NCBI RefSeq assembly: GCF_000219535.2
Contig: NZ_CP007806.1
Location: 4,526,501 to 4,590,500 of the forward strand
Length of the DNA stretch: 64,000 nucleotides
Origin: Brevibacillus laterosporus LMG 15441
Lineage (GTDB): Bacteria > Bacillota > Bacilli > Brevibacillales > Brevibacillaceae
Direction: 5' to 3'
Shown: one piece after another, positions 1-8,097 of the stretch
How the letters are laid out: each line of letters opens with the position of its first letter
Position numbering within the stretch: the stretch's first letter is position 1
Made by a program: the position numbers and the translations under genes
The notes under the pieces: model-generated
What the model saw: the letters and a program-made list of their open reading frames with translations, nothing else
Database searches by the model: none
Told to the model about the DNA's origin: nothing

Positions 1-1181
1 CTCAATTAGTGGCTATTACGAAAGCTTTAGACTTACTAGAAGATACTTTTTATGAGGAATTTTTAGGGGATTGCTTTAATGAATCGGGAAAAATGTCCCC
101 TATTAAAACAGCAGAATTTTTCATAAGTTGTATCAAAGCTGAACGATATGATCTTACAAAAAAGATCATGGCATTAATCAATGAGGACACTGATAGAAAA
201 AGACTTCTTGAAAATACTTTTAAGATGGCAGAATTCATATTTTCCTCCGATCAAAGAAACTACAGTTTGCCCTTGTACGATATTGTGATCAAGAAAAGTA
301 CAACACGTAACGAACGAGTAGCCATTTGTTATTTTAAACGATTTGTAATAGCTAGAGATGTAGACCTTACTGTCTCTGGTTATAAATCGCTACACCAACT
401 TTTAGAATACCTTCCTCTACTTCCAAAAGAATATAAACTAGAAGCGTATTATAAAATATTAACCTTTTATAATGCTGTAGAAAAATGGGGAGAACTATTA
501 AAGTATGCCGCAGAATTAAAGGAATTAGCTATCACGTTAAACGATAGCAATTTCATAGCTGAAGCCTTACTATATGAATCCTTTAGTTATCGAGAAATGA
601 AAGATTATGATAAGGCATTACTTATAACTAAAGAATATGCTAAGTATGAAGGATATCAGCAAATTTCGAAATTAAATGAATTATTATTTTCAATAGAAAT
701 GGGCCATGTCGAATATATTGACAGCTTTGCTAGTTTAGCTACTGATGTTGAAATATTTATGTTATTGCCAGTTGCTATTGAAACATATTTACAGAAGAAA
801 GATATTGAAAGTATTCAAAAACTGATTAGTACTTTTGAAATACAAATCCAAAAAATTGCTTGTCAAACAAGCATTCCTACAAAAAGACATAAGTTAAAAC
901 TTTATCAAGCATTAGCCTCATATTATTTTATAATTGAGGATAGCAACAAAGGGTTTGAATACATCTTTGAGGCTCTGGAGCTAGCTATCATGTTTAAAAA
1001 TGTAGAGAGAGTCCGTAGCATTATTTTGAAGTATTATGAATATGATTATCTTGCGACATCTGAGCAAAAAGAAAAATTTGTCGAAGTTATGACAGAAAGA
1101 GATGGTGGTTTCCATGAAGCGAGGAATAATTTTCTTACTAGCGATTCTCTCCTTGTACGGCATTACAGAAACGAATTTTGA
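1..1181 (+). CDS. RRNPP-type peptide-receptor regulator (TPR region), 5' end outside window
   Basis: The reading frame is open to the left edge, so the N-terminal helix-turn-helix expected for this family lies outside the window. The ~390 visible residues are helical and repetitive, in the style of tetratricopeptide receptors of the Rap/NprR/PlcR/AimR superfamily (for example the segments KALDLLEDTFYEEF and LLITKEYAKYEG). Such proteins bind a re-imported peptide that changes their DNA or partner binding. A GTG at 9 has no visible ribosome binding site and is unlikely to be the real start. The 3' end overlaps a small signal-peptide ORF in another frame, the layout of receptor-pheromone pairs. 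The superfamily is judged from sequence style; exact subfamily and targets are unknown. Confidence 0.75.
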   Translation, partial: QLVAITKALDLLEDTFYEEFLGDCFNESGKMSPIKTAEFFISCIKAERYDLTKKIMALINEDTDRKRLLENTFKMAEFIFSSDQRNYSLPLYDIVIKKSTTRNERVAICYFKRFVIARDVDLTVSGYKSLHQLLEYLPLLPKEYKLEAYYKILTFYNAVEKWGELLKYAAELKELAITLNDSNFIAEALLYESFSYREMKDYDKALLITKEYAKYEGYQQISKLNELLFSIEMGHVEYIDSFASLATDVEIFMLLPVAIETYLQKKDIESIQKLISTFEIQIQKIACQTSIPTKRHKLKLYQALASYYFIIEDSNKGFEYIFEALELAIMFKNVERVRSIILKYYEYDYLATSEQKEKFVEVMTERDGGFHEARNNFLTSDSLLVRHYRNEF

Positions 1182-1236
1182 GGCTAAAGAATTTGATACG
1201 GCAGTTTCTTCAAAAAGTGTAGGTGAAGGATGGTAG
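1114..1236 (+). CDS. Candidate secreted pheromone pro-peptide, 40 aa
   Basis: An ATG ORF lies inside the 3' end of the upstream receptor gene in a different frame and runs 55 bp past it. It starts MKRGIIFLLAILSLYG, a positively charged and hydrophobic signal-like segment, and ends KSVGEGW after a polar linker. This is the build of Phr/AimP-type precursors, in which an N-terminal export signal precedes a C-terminal 5-7 residue mature peptide. The ribosome binding site is weak (GGTGG), which suggests translational coupling to the receptor. A terminator follows directly. Family assignment rests on position, size and architecture, not similarity; the mature peptide is not known. Confidence 0.6.
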   Translation: MKRGIIFLLAILSLYGITETNFEAKEFDTAVSSKSVGEGW

Positions 1237-1237
1237 A

Positions 1238-1263
1238 AGAGAGGATAACCTCTCTTTTTTTTT
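1238..1263 (+). terminator. Rho-independent terminator after receptor-peptide pair
   Basis: Stem AGAGAGG / CCTCTCT with loop ATAA, followed by nine T. It begins two bases after the stop of the 40-aa ORF and closes the unit. Confidence 0.85.
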
Positions 1264-1754
1264 GGGAAAATTTGTTTATACTGATATATAATTAAGTAAA
1301 TAACTGGTAATCCATATATTTTTTAGAAAATTTCATTAGTTTTATCTTTTGTGGATACCAGAAGTAAGGAGGATAGCAAAGAAAGAATCTTCAAAGAAAG
1401 GAGTTGACTGATATTAGCATGGGGCGATTGCAGTGGTAGATGTCGAAAGAAAGATTTTAAACAGGTAATAAAATCGGGATGTTCCCAAATGCCCTACGAA
1501 AGCTTAGGAACACCCCAATAACCAGAGCATATTAATGATGCTCCATTCAAGTTTACCACGCCTTTACGTTTAAATGAAAAAAATATTTTTTTTCGAAAAA
1601 GTAGTTGTCTTTCATGTGAATAAGCTGTATGGAAAACCTTGTATAACAAAATAAAGCCGTGATTCAGCTATTCTTTGAAGACAGATAGAAGATATTGAAT
1701 GACTCTTAACCAAGATTTTGTTTATAAGCGAGGAGAAGGAATAACAAATAATTC
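1264..1754. other. Intergenic region with hairpins, no supported gene
   Basis: About 490 bp without a convincing coding region. It holds an AT-rich stretch, a GGAGG at 1368-1372 and a GGAG near 1400 that lead into no long ORF, a hairpin GGGATGTTCC / GGAACACCCC (about 1476-1515) and another GAGCAT / ATGCTC (about 1525-1543). These could belong to an untranslated RNA, but no promoter-terminator pair is clear. Confidence 0.4.
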
Positions 1755-1766
1755 GGAGGCTTAAAT

Positions 1767-2401
1767 ATGTTTAAAAAAGATTACTTATGTCGTTGATGTC
1801 AGTCTCACTAATATTTACTGAGGCTTTAGGTGTGTCAGCTTCTGAAATAGAAAGACAGAAAATCAATAAACCAGAGGATGTTCCAGTCGAAGCAACTTAT
1901 CCGAATTCAAGAGTTGAGATTAAGCCAGGGGATATTCTTATAACAAACAATACCATTTCAAAAGGACTTACTGGTCATGCTGCCATTGTTGTAGATACAG
2001 AAAATATTGTTGAAATACGAGGGATAGGGTATAATCCTGAAAAAACTTCAATCAGGAGATTTTTTAGAGATAATGTAGGTAAAAAATATGGGACGAAAGT
2101 AGTTCGATATAATCGAACCAAGATTCGAAATAAGGCAGCTGATTGGGCAGAGTGGTATGTAAATAAATATGACGATGTAGAATATGCCATCTCTGATTTA
2201 TACAATTATAAGCAAAAAACATATTGTTCAAAAATTGTATGGAATGCATACTATTTTGGTGCTGGTGTTAGATTGAATACATCTAAGACATATGTACCTG
2301 GACCAGGGGGTACATCTCCAATTGAACTAGAAATCGCTGCTCCTTACGATCTTGAAGACAGTTCAGATGTGACCACTGTACTTACCCAAGGCAATTTCTA
2401 A
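1767..2401 (+). pseudogene. Secreted NlpC/P60-like (YiiX/YycO-type) cysteine hydrolase, frameshifted signal peptide
   Basis: The protein from 1787 has the circularly permuted papain-like pattern: KPGDILITNN, then LTGHAAIVV with the candidate catalytic His, then TYCSKIVWNAYY with the candidate catalytic Cys. Such enzymes cleave peptide or amide bonds, often in cell wall or lipid substrates. The good ribosome binding site GGAGG (1755-1759) serves an ATG at 1767 that stops after nine codons. Adding one A to the A6 run at 1773-1778 joins ATG 1767 to the body and gives a normal signal peptide beginning MFKKRLLMSLMS. The gene is therefore broken or slip-prone, or the base is a sequencing error. If only the ATG at 1787 were used, there is no ribosome binding site. 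A terminator follows. Confidence 0.7.
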
Positions 2402-2411
2402 AAAAGAGTAC

Positions 2412-2447
2412 AAAAAGTTACCTGCCATCTGACAGGTAACTTTTTTA
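2412..2447. terminator. Bidirectional terminator
   Basis: Inverted repeat AAAAAGTTACCTG / CAGGTAACTTTTTT with a 7-nt loop. A-run and T-run on both sides allow it to serve the hydrolase gene on the plus strand and the DUF3139 gene on the minus strand. Confidence 0.85.
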
Positions 2448-2807
2448 TGGTTCCTTATGTTTTGGTTCCTTATGTTTTGTTTCATCACTTAAATCATCTT
2501 TTTTATACTTAGAAGCTGCAATACCTGTTTGCATGACCTCTCCATCAATTATGCTATAGCCATATGTTTTGTCTTTCTCGTCACTAAAAATGACTCTAGC
2601 AAAATACGCATCGAACTTCCTTAGATAATCAACTCTAATTTCTGTAATATCACTTTTTTTGTACTTCTTTTCATTTATAAGATAGGCTTCTATTTGACTT
2701 TTCATTTCTTCTTTCTTGTATGAATAACCGCCAATAAGCCACTCAAAATTATAAATAACTAAAAATGCAATCACTAAGGTTATTACAGACAAAAATATTT
2801 TTTTCAA
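2445..2807 (-). CDS. DUF3139-like small membrane-anchored protein
   Basis: 120 residues with one N-terminal membrane segment (about 4-23), then an extracytoplasmic domain with KKYKKSDITEIRVDY and a FSDEKDKTYGYS strand pattern, like DUF3139 proteins of Firmicutes, whose function is unknown. The C-terminus ends in a tandem KHKEPKHKEP made by an exact 15-bp DNA repeat just before the stop. The start has a ribosome binding site (AGGAGGGTAGGG region). It sits between the hydrolase gene and the integrase relic, so it belongs to the older accessory segment. Confidence 0.65.
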   Translation of the reverse strand: MKKIFLSVITLVIAFLVIYNFEWLIGGYSYKKEEMKSQIEAYLINEKKYKKSDITEIRVDYLRKFDAYFARVIFSDEKDKTYGYSIIDGEVMQTGIAASKYKKDDLSDETKHKEPKHKEP

Positions 2808-2915
2808 ACCCTACCCTCCTTCTTACACTACAACATCACCTGCTTATTATACCATTAAAGAAAGTTTTATCCAAATATTCTTTCAACTTAAGTTACATCC
2901 ATCAATGTTCATATT

Positions 2916-3322
2916 ATGGTCATCACTTATGGCATAGACCAATTTATACACCTCCAAAGAATTAAAATTCCTAAAGACACTAAAGTCAATCAAAAAGAAG
3001 TTTGCCTTATGTACGAGAACTACAAGGCTACAAAAGAGAATATTGTTTTCCATCAACAAGACGGCAGATGGTTACGTATAAACATGGTACGGGAGTATTT
3101 CAAAGAAGTATGTAAGCGCGCAGGAGAGTTCCTGTCCTCTCACCTCATGCCTTACGTCACACCCATGCTGTTCATCTTTTGGAATCGGGCGCAAATATAA
3201 AATACGTGTCCGAGAGACTCGGACACGCAAGTGTTAAAGTAACCGCTGATACATATCTTCACGTCACCAAGAAGATCGAGGATGACGCTTTGAGTCAGTA
3301 CGAACGGTATGTTCAATTTTAA
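2916..3322 (+). pseudogene. Tyrosine recombinase (integrase) C-terminal remnant, frameshifted
   Basis: The first part (to about 3130) reads as the middle of a phage integrase (NIVFHQQDGRWLRINMVREY). After a frame change near 3120-3150 the last part reads [15 protein letters not shown], then [20 protein letters not shown], containing the H-x-x-R box, the second His and the nucleophile Tyr, and stops at 3322. The N-terminal half of the enzyme is missing. It stops 51 bp before a sufB-like att sequence, in the same orientation and position as the intact integrase at 18.7-19.9 kb relative to sufB. It therefore marks the sufB-proximal end of an older element that used the same site. Confidence 0.85.
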
Positions 3323-3350
3323 AAATCGGGCAAACCGTAGTTCCGAAGCC

Positions 3351-3408
3351 GAAAACCCTTGATACAACAAGGTTAACCAATAGACCCTTCCATCTCGAAC
3401 TTGATTAA
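3351..3408. repeat. Left junction: duplicated sufB 3' end (att site) with its terminator
   Basis: Read on the minus strand, 3408-3373 encodes [11 protein letters not shown] and a stop, identical in residues to the end of SufB at 20023-19988 but with synonymous base changes. The adjacent AACCCTTGATA hairpin is also shared with the sequence downstream of sufB. This is the expected duplication of an insertion site at a gene 3' end. It separates the older integrase relic from the intact element. Confidence 0.8.
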
Positions 3409-3479
3409 AAGCACTTAAAACAGCATTAAACAACATCCAAAAAAGCCCCTTCAACTATTGATATAAAGCGTTTTGGAAA

Positions 3480-3743
3480 TTATTTCAAACTGTTATTATA
3501 AACTAAACTTTGCACGAACTTTGCACGTTTTTGGCATGGTAATTGGACCTTAAAAACATTTAGGAACGGGTTAAAGCTTGAGAACCCACAGTTTGCGCTG
3601 TGGGTTTTTATCTCCAAAATATCCTTTATCCATAAGCTAGGTTCCTTGACCCAGTCCTTATACTGTTCTTTGGCTTGTTCAACAATTGCATTTGTCAACA
3701 ACTTAAGTTGCCCACCGGTAATTTTCTCACTAATTAACACCAT
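3480..3743 (-). CDS. Hypothetical short ORF downstream of hsdR
   Basis: 87 codons starting 42 bp after the hsdR stop. Only the first ~48 residues (MVLISEKITGGQLKLLTN onward) look protein-like. The rest runs through a strong hairpin (3583-3610) and AT-rich end sequence, so this may be a truncated gene tail. The ribosome binding site is weak. I do not recognise a family. Confidence 0.3.
   Translation of the reverse strand: MVLISEKITGGQLKLLTNAIVEQAKEQYKDWVKEPSLWIKDILEIKTHSANCGFSSFNPFLNVFKVQLPCQKRAKFVQSLVYNNSLK
3506..3526. repeat. Left copy of tandem CTTTGCACGAA repeat (candidate integrase arm site)
   Basis: The motif CTTTGCACGAACTTTGCAC, itself two ACTTTGCAC units, occurs here and again at 19923-19941 beside the integrase stop. 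Being near both ends of the element, it may be an integrase or excisionase binding site. The function is inferred. Confidence 0.55.
3583..3610 (+). terminator. Terminator-like hairpin near element left end
   Basis: Stem AACCCACA / TGTGGGTT with loop GTTTGCGC and a short T-run on the plus strand. It lies between the left junction and hsdR and may insulate the element end. Confidence 0.6.
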
Positions 3744-3784
3744 TTTAACTACAAGATTTACCTTTGAAGGGACCTTTCATTCTT

Positions 3785-6700
3785 CTACTCTTCGATATCA
3801 TACCCACCTTTAAGAATGAACTCCTGAAGCAAATTGTGTACTCTTATGTTGATCTTAAATGGTGGTATTTTTACGTTTTCCAATTTTTCAAAGTATTCCT
3901 TTGCCTTGACTTTGTCTACGGAAGCCTTCAAATCATCAAAGCGACCAAACTCATTGATATTTGCCTTATTTACATTTGCAGCCAAAAAATTGCGGAGTTT
4001 CATTTCATCAACTCCCAAGATTCGTGAAATACTTTGGATTTGGTCATTCTTTGCCTTGAACTGATATTCAGTGATATAATCCCTGAAAGTTTTACCGTTT
4101 TCCATCCTGGCATTTCCGCTTGCTACTTCGTGAAGGAATATGTTTGCATACTTTTGTTCTTCCTGCGTCAACGTGGCGAATGACTTATGCAAATCATCAA
4201 GCGTCTTCCTCATTTCAGCTTCATCTACATCATCTTGTGTAAGGATTTTCAGAAACTTTTCAAATCGCGAGTTCATATAGTCCGAGTCGATTTTCCCGGT
4301 ATCAATCTCCGTTAGGTAACCATCAATCTCGAACGGAACATCGTCACCACCACCACCACCGCCGCTGCCGCCAAACAGCTCTTTATAACGCATCGCCAAA
4401 ACCAAATAGGTGTTTTCATCTAGTTTCATATCGACTTTAGTCTTTGGCTTTCCACTGCCATGGCTGAACGGGTACGTTGACTGATTCCATGTAAAGCCTT
4501 GAATTTTTGCAGCTTCCAGATAGTCGTTGAATGATTTGAAGAGTGATGCAAATTTCCCACGCTCCGAACGGTCATCCGGCAGCTTTTCAAAGTTCAGAAT
4601 CCCGGAACGGGTGAACAGCTCGCTGATGTCATCAAAAATTGCATTCAGCTTGTTTAGATTGTACTCAAGCTTTTCTACAAATAATCCAATAGGCTTATCC
4701 CCAGAATAGAGCTTCACAGCTTTTTCTATGTTTTGTTCCATCGTATGCGGATATCTGTAGTATCGTATGGTTCCAAAAGGCTTTTCTGGGCCAAACAGAC
4801 GATTTGTACGGGAGAATGCTTGGATGATATTTTCATACCGAAGCTTCTTATCCATATAAAGCGTGTTAATCCACTTGGAGTCGAAGCCTGTCAGCATCTG
4901 GTCGACTACAATCAGAAGATCGAGCTGCTTTTCCGGCGTTCTTTCAATCAATTTATATTGCTCTTTGTGAGCAAGCCGTGCAGCGATGTCTTTTTTCAGC
5001 TTATCGTAGCTCTTCAGACTAAATTTCTGCTCATATCTAGCGTTGTAATCCTCGATTATTTCAACTAGACCGTTCTCCTTAAAGGCAACTCCGCCGTTAT
5101 TGTCGATGCTTGGGTCAAATAGGCAAGTAACCTTTAATGTTGGCATGGCTTTTTTTATCAACCTATAATAAATGATTGCCTCTGGTATGCTACTTGTAGC
5201 AAAGATTGCGTGGAACTTGCTATTATGACTTAATGTCACCCAGTTGTCAGCAATGTCCTTAACAACCATGTTCTCATGTTCTTCTGTATGATATTGGGAT
5301 GTCGACAAATAGTCCTCTATTCCTTTGACATACTTTCCGTCATCACCGATATAGCCCGCCATTTTTACTTGAGAAGAATCCATGTATTTATAAAAGATTG
5401 CACTCTTTTTTGGATCAGCAAGGGCTTCTTCAACGGTAGCCGCTTTTGCCTGCTCCCTAGCAACAGCCTGCCGAACATCTCTATCTCTGTAGGTCAACAC
5501 TTTGTAAGGGTCAAATCCAAGGACATTCTTATCACTAATACCATCGGCAATGCTGTATCTATGCAGCTCGTCACCGAAGATGGTTGAGGTGGTGTTCATT
5601 TTCTTTTGGTTTTCATCCTGAATCGGCGTTCCTGTAAATCCAAAGAAAACGGCAGACGGGAAAGAGCACTTTATATCCGTTAGCATTTCTCCGAATGTAG
5701 AGCGATGCGCTTCATCGACAATAAAGACGATTCTCTTAGAACTCATCATCTCAATATCATGAGCATTTAAGCCGCCCTCTTCGTCTCTGATATTGCTCAT
5801 CTTCTGGATAGAGGTGACTATAAGCGTATTTGCCGGGTCTTCGCTTTTTAGTTTTGAAATTAAAGTAATGGTGTTTTCCGTTGCCTGAACGGACTCATTT
5901 TCATCTGCAAAACCTTGATACTCTTTCAAGGACTGCGTACCAAGTTCAATTCTGTCCATCAGGAAGATAACCTTATCTGCATCTTTGGAGTTTGCAATCA
6001 GCTGCGCCGACTTGAAGCTTGTCATCGTCTTGCCGGAGCCTGTGGTATGCCAAACATATCCGCCAAGCCTGTCGCGACCATCCCAGTTGGTTTTGGAAAC
6101 ACGGTCAGAAATGGCGTTTGCTGCGTAGTATTGATAGCTGCGCATGACTTTCAGTACACCATCGGTATCATCGGCGACGGTGTAAAAGCCGATAAGCTGG
6201 TGTGCCATCGGAATGGAAAGCAATGAAGAAGCAATATCTTTCCAGTCATTGATAGGCTCGTTATTAAAATCTGCCCAATGAAAATAAAAATCCTTATTGA
6301 ACTTTCCGTCCATTCCAGGATTGGCGAAATAAACTGTTTCTGCCGGTTCCATAGCAACAAATATCTGAATCAGCGCAAATATGCCTGTGAAAATCCCTTC
6401 ATCGGAGTATTTTTCTATCTGGTTATATGCCTGGCTGACCGAAACGCCACTGCGCTTCAGCTCGATGTGAATAACCGGCATACCGTTGATCAAGAGCAGC
6501 AAATCACCGCGACGGTCATTTAATATTTTGGACTTGCTCTTAAATTTTGGCTGCTGTGCAATTTGATAGCGGCTTTGTCCCGCAGCGATTTCACGTCGGT
6601 CATAAATCTTGAGGCTGACCTCTTTCCCGAAGTGCAGAGTGTCATCGGGGTTATCACGGGTAATGGCAACAGTTCTACCGTTGATAAAGCCGTTTAGTTT

Positions 6701-6931
6701 TAAAGGCGTCCGCAGTGTGGTGATCTGCTCCATAATCTGTTGCATCTCTCCGCTTGTCAGAGGGTAATCATTCAAACGGTCGATACCTCTGTTGTTTTCA
6801 AAGAGAATATCCGCCCAGTTTTTTAGCAAATATTCTTCAGTGGGATATTTCAGGACCTCAGGTTCCCAGCCTTTATGAGAGAGTACCTCAATTAAGGACT
6901 CTTCAAAATCTAATTCTTTGTCAAAGACCAT
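3785..6931 (-). CDS. hsdR: Type I restriction enzyme R subunit (HsdR)
   Basis: The motor and nuclease subunit of a type I restriction-modification complex: it translocates unmethylated DNA and cuts at a distance. The N-terminal nuclease region has RRGDLLLLING followed by HIELKRSG (about residues 140-160). Superfamily 2 helicase motifs follow: HTTGSGKTM (about 295-303), FIVDEAH (about 403-409) and FGFTGTP. A Gly-rich linker lies near residue 860. The ATG at 6931 is preferred to an upstream TTG because AGGAGG precedes it. It begins 16 bp after the hsdS stop, so hsdM-hsdS-hsdR form one operon. At ~1048 aa it is full length and appears intact. Confidence 0.95.
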   Translation of the reverse strand: MVFDKELDFEESLIEVLSHKGWEPEVLKYPTEEYLLKNWADILFENNRGIDRLNDYPLTSGEMQQIMEQITTLRTPLKLNGFINGRTVAITRDNPDDTLHFGKEVSLKIYDRREIAAGQSRYQIAQQPKFKSKSKILNDRRGDLLLLINGMPVIHIELKRSGVSVSQAYNQIEKYSDEGIFTGIFALIQIFVAMEPAETVYFANPGMDGKFNKDFYFHWADFNNEPINDWKDIASSLLSIPMAHQLIGFYTVADDTDGVLKVMRSYQYYAANAISDRVSKTNWDGRDRLGGYVWHTTGSGKTMTSFKSAQLIANSKDADKVIFLMDRIELGTQSLKEYQGFADENESVQATENTITLISKLKSEDPANTLIVTSIQKMSNIRDEEGGLNAHDIEMMSSKRIVFIVDEAHRSTFGEMLTDIKCSFPSAVFFGFTGTPIQDENQKKMNTTSTIFGDELHRYSIADGISDKNVLGFDPYKVLTYRDRDVRQAVAREQAKAATVEEALADPKKSAIFYKYMDSSQVKMAGYIGDDGKYVKGIEDYLSTSQYHTEEHENMVVKDIADNWVTLSHNSKFHAIFATSSIPEAIIYYRLIKKAMPTLKVTCLFDPSIDNNGGVAFKENGLVEIIEDYNARYEQKFSLKSYDKLKKDIAARLAHKEQYKLIERTPEKQLDLLIVVDQMLTGFDSKWINTLYMDKKLRYENIIQAFSRTNRLFGPEKPFGTIRYYRYPHTMEQNIEKAVKLYSGDKPIGLFVEKLEYNLNKLNAIFDDISELFTRSGILNFEKLPDDRSERGKFASLFKSFNDYLEAAKIQGFTWNQSTYPFSHGSGKPKTKVDMKLDENTYLVLAMRYKELFGGSGGGGGGDDVPFEIDGYLTEIDTGKIDSDYMNSRFEKFLKILTQDDVDEAEMRKTLDDLHKSFATLTQEEQKYANIFLHEVASGNARMENGKTFRDYITEYQFKAKNDQIQSISRILGVDEMKLRNFLAANVNKANINEFGRFDDLKASVDKVKAKEYFEKLENVKIPPFKINIRVHNLLQEFILKGGYDIEE

Positions 6932-6947
6932 TTCGCGTTCACACCTC

Positions 6948-8096
6948 CTACACAAATATTTTTTCGAGCATTGATTTCTTGATATTTTTCAACTTTTCTA
7001 AATTATGCTGATGAAGGCTGATAAGATTGTCGAGTGTAGCAAAATACTCTGTAATTTTGTTCTGTTCCGGGATTGAGGGGATTGTGATCATTCGTTTCTT
7101 CCAATCCTCGACATCAAACACCATCTTTTCAATATCAACTCCATAGGAGCTTAAGAAAAAAAGCCGGTACATTTCCGGTAGTTTAGACATCAATCCCCAG
7201 AACTCTGAAGTAATATGTTCGTTTCCGGAACAGACTAAGTACTCGTTTGAAACGATAGATTTATCAAGGCTTTTCGGCACTATTCCATTCGCTCCATGAA
7301 TGATTTGCCGTTTTGAAATTACATAGTCACCTTCATGAACCTCATAATAGTTTTTGACCAATATGTCTTTTCCTTTATAGAAACCACGGGACACAATTCC
7401 GCCATTACGCCTTTTCACAGTAATAAGCTGATATGTTTCCTTGTCATCCATTTCAATCGGGCGTGACTGTTCTGTTAATACATCACTAACCATAAACTGT
7501 TCCCAATCATCAGTAAATCCAGCGAAGCGAATTTCTGGAACATTGGCTCCATCCTTCGGGAACATTTTTTCGAGCAATGATTTTTTGACGATTACCAGCT
7601 TGTCATACTTACGCTGATGAAGGGTGATGAGATGGTCAAGACCCTTGAAAAATGAGCCGATTTTTGCTTGTTCTTCTTTATTTTCTGTTATCCAACCACG
7701 CTCATTTTTGAGGATTGTGAAATGGCGTTTGTACCCTTGCGATTCAGGTTTGTATCTTTCTAAAAGCGTAAATAGAAAATTACCTTCTAAACCATCAGCA
7801 CTCAAAATTTTCACGCCATCGGTGGCTACAAAGAATGGTTCTCTTGGTTTATACAATGACAGTGTATGATCTCCAAACAAAACTACATCTGGATAGTTTT
7901 CAAATGGTATTCCATTGGCATATCCAACAACAGACTTATCTCCCTGCTGAATAACTTCATAATTCCCATAATCACTTGGTTCTGCTAAGTACGGACTAAA
8001 TTGATGTGTTTTTAGAATATCCCCCAACTTCCGCTGTTCCCAAGCATCGGTAAATCCAGTGAAGCGAATCTCTGGTTTTTTATCTATTTCAGCCAT
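6948..8096 (-). CDS. hsdS: Type I restriction specificity subunit (HsdS)
   Basis: Determines the bipartite DNA target of the HsdM/HsdR complex. It has two target recognition domains, each opening with the same motif: PEIRFTGFTDAWEQ (near residue 8) and PEIRFAGFTDDWEQ (near residue 187). Each ends in a helical spacer (KSLLEKMF and KSMLEKIF). 382 residues is normal length. It starts 1 bp after the hsdM stop. The half-repeats make it open to domain shuffling, but no silent hsdS copies occur in the window. Confidence 0.95.
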   Translation of the reverse strand: MAEIDKKPEIRFTGFTDAWEQRKLGDILKTHQFSPYLAEPSDYGNYEVIQQGDKSVVGYANGIPFENYPDVVLFGDHTLSLYKPREPFFVATDGVKILSADGLEGNFLFTLLERYKPESQGYKRHFTILKNERGWITENKEEQAKIGSFFKGLDHLITLHQRKYDKLVIVKKSLLEKMFPKDGANVPEIRFAGFTDDWEQFMVSDVLTEQSRPIEMDDKETYQLITVKRRNGGIVSRGFYKGKDILVKNYYEVHEGDYVISKRQIIHGANGIVPKSLDKSIVSNEYLVCSGNEHITSEFWGLMSKLPEMYRLFFLSSYGVDIEKMVFDVEDWKKRMITIPSIPEQNKITEYFATLDNLISLHQHNLEKLKNIKKSMLEKIFV

Positions 8097-8097
8097 A

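Noticed and set aside
1-1263. Firm naming of the left pair as arbitrium (AimR-AimP)
   Set aside because: The size and overlap fit several RRNPP families, the last residues do not match the known arbitrium peptides I recall, and the HTH is out of view.
1418-1470. Possible C-terminal piece of a holin-like type I toxin (GAIAVVDVERK) in the gap after the first receptor
   Set aside because: The frame is closed by a stop just upstream and has no start or hydrophobic segment, so only chance resemblance can be claimed.
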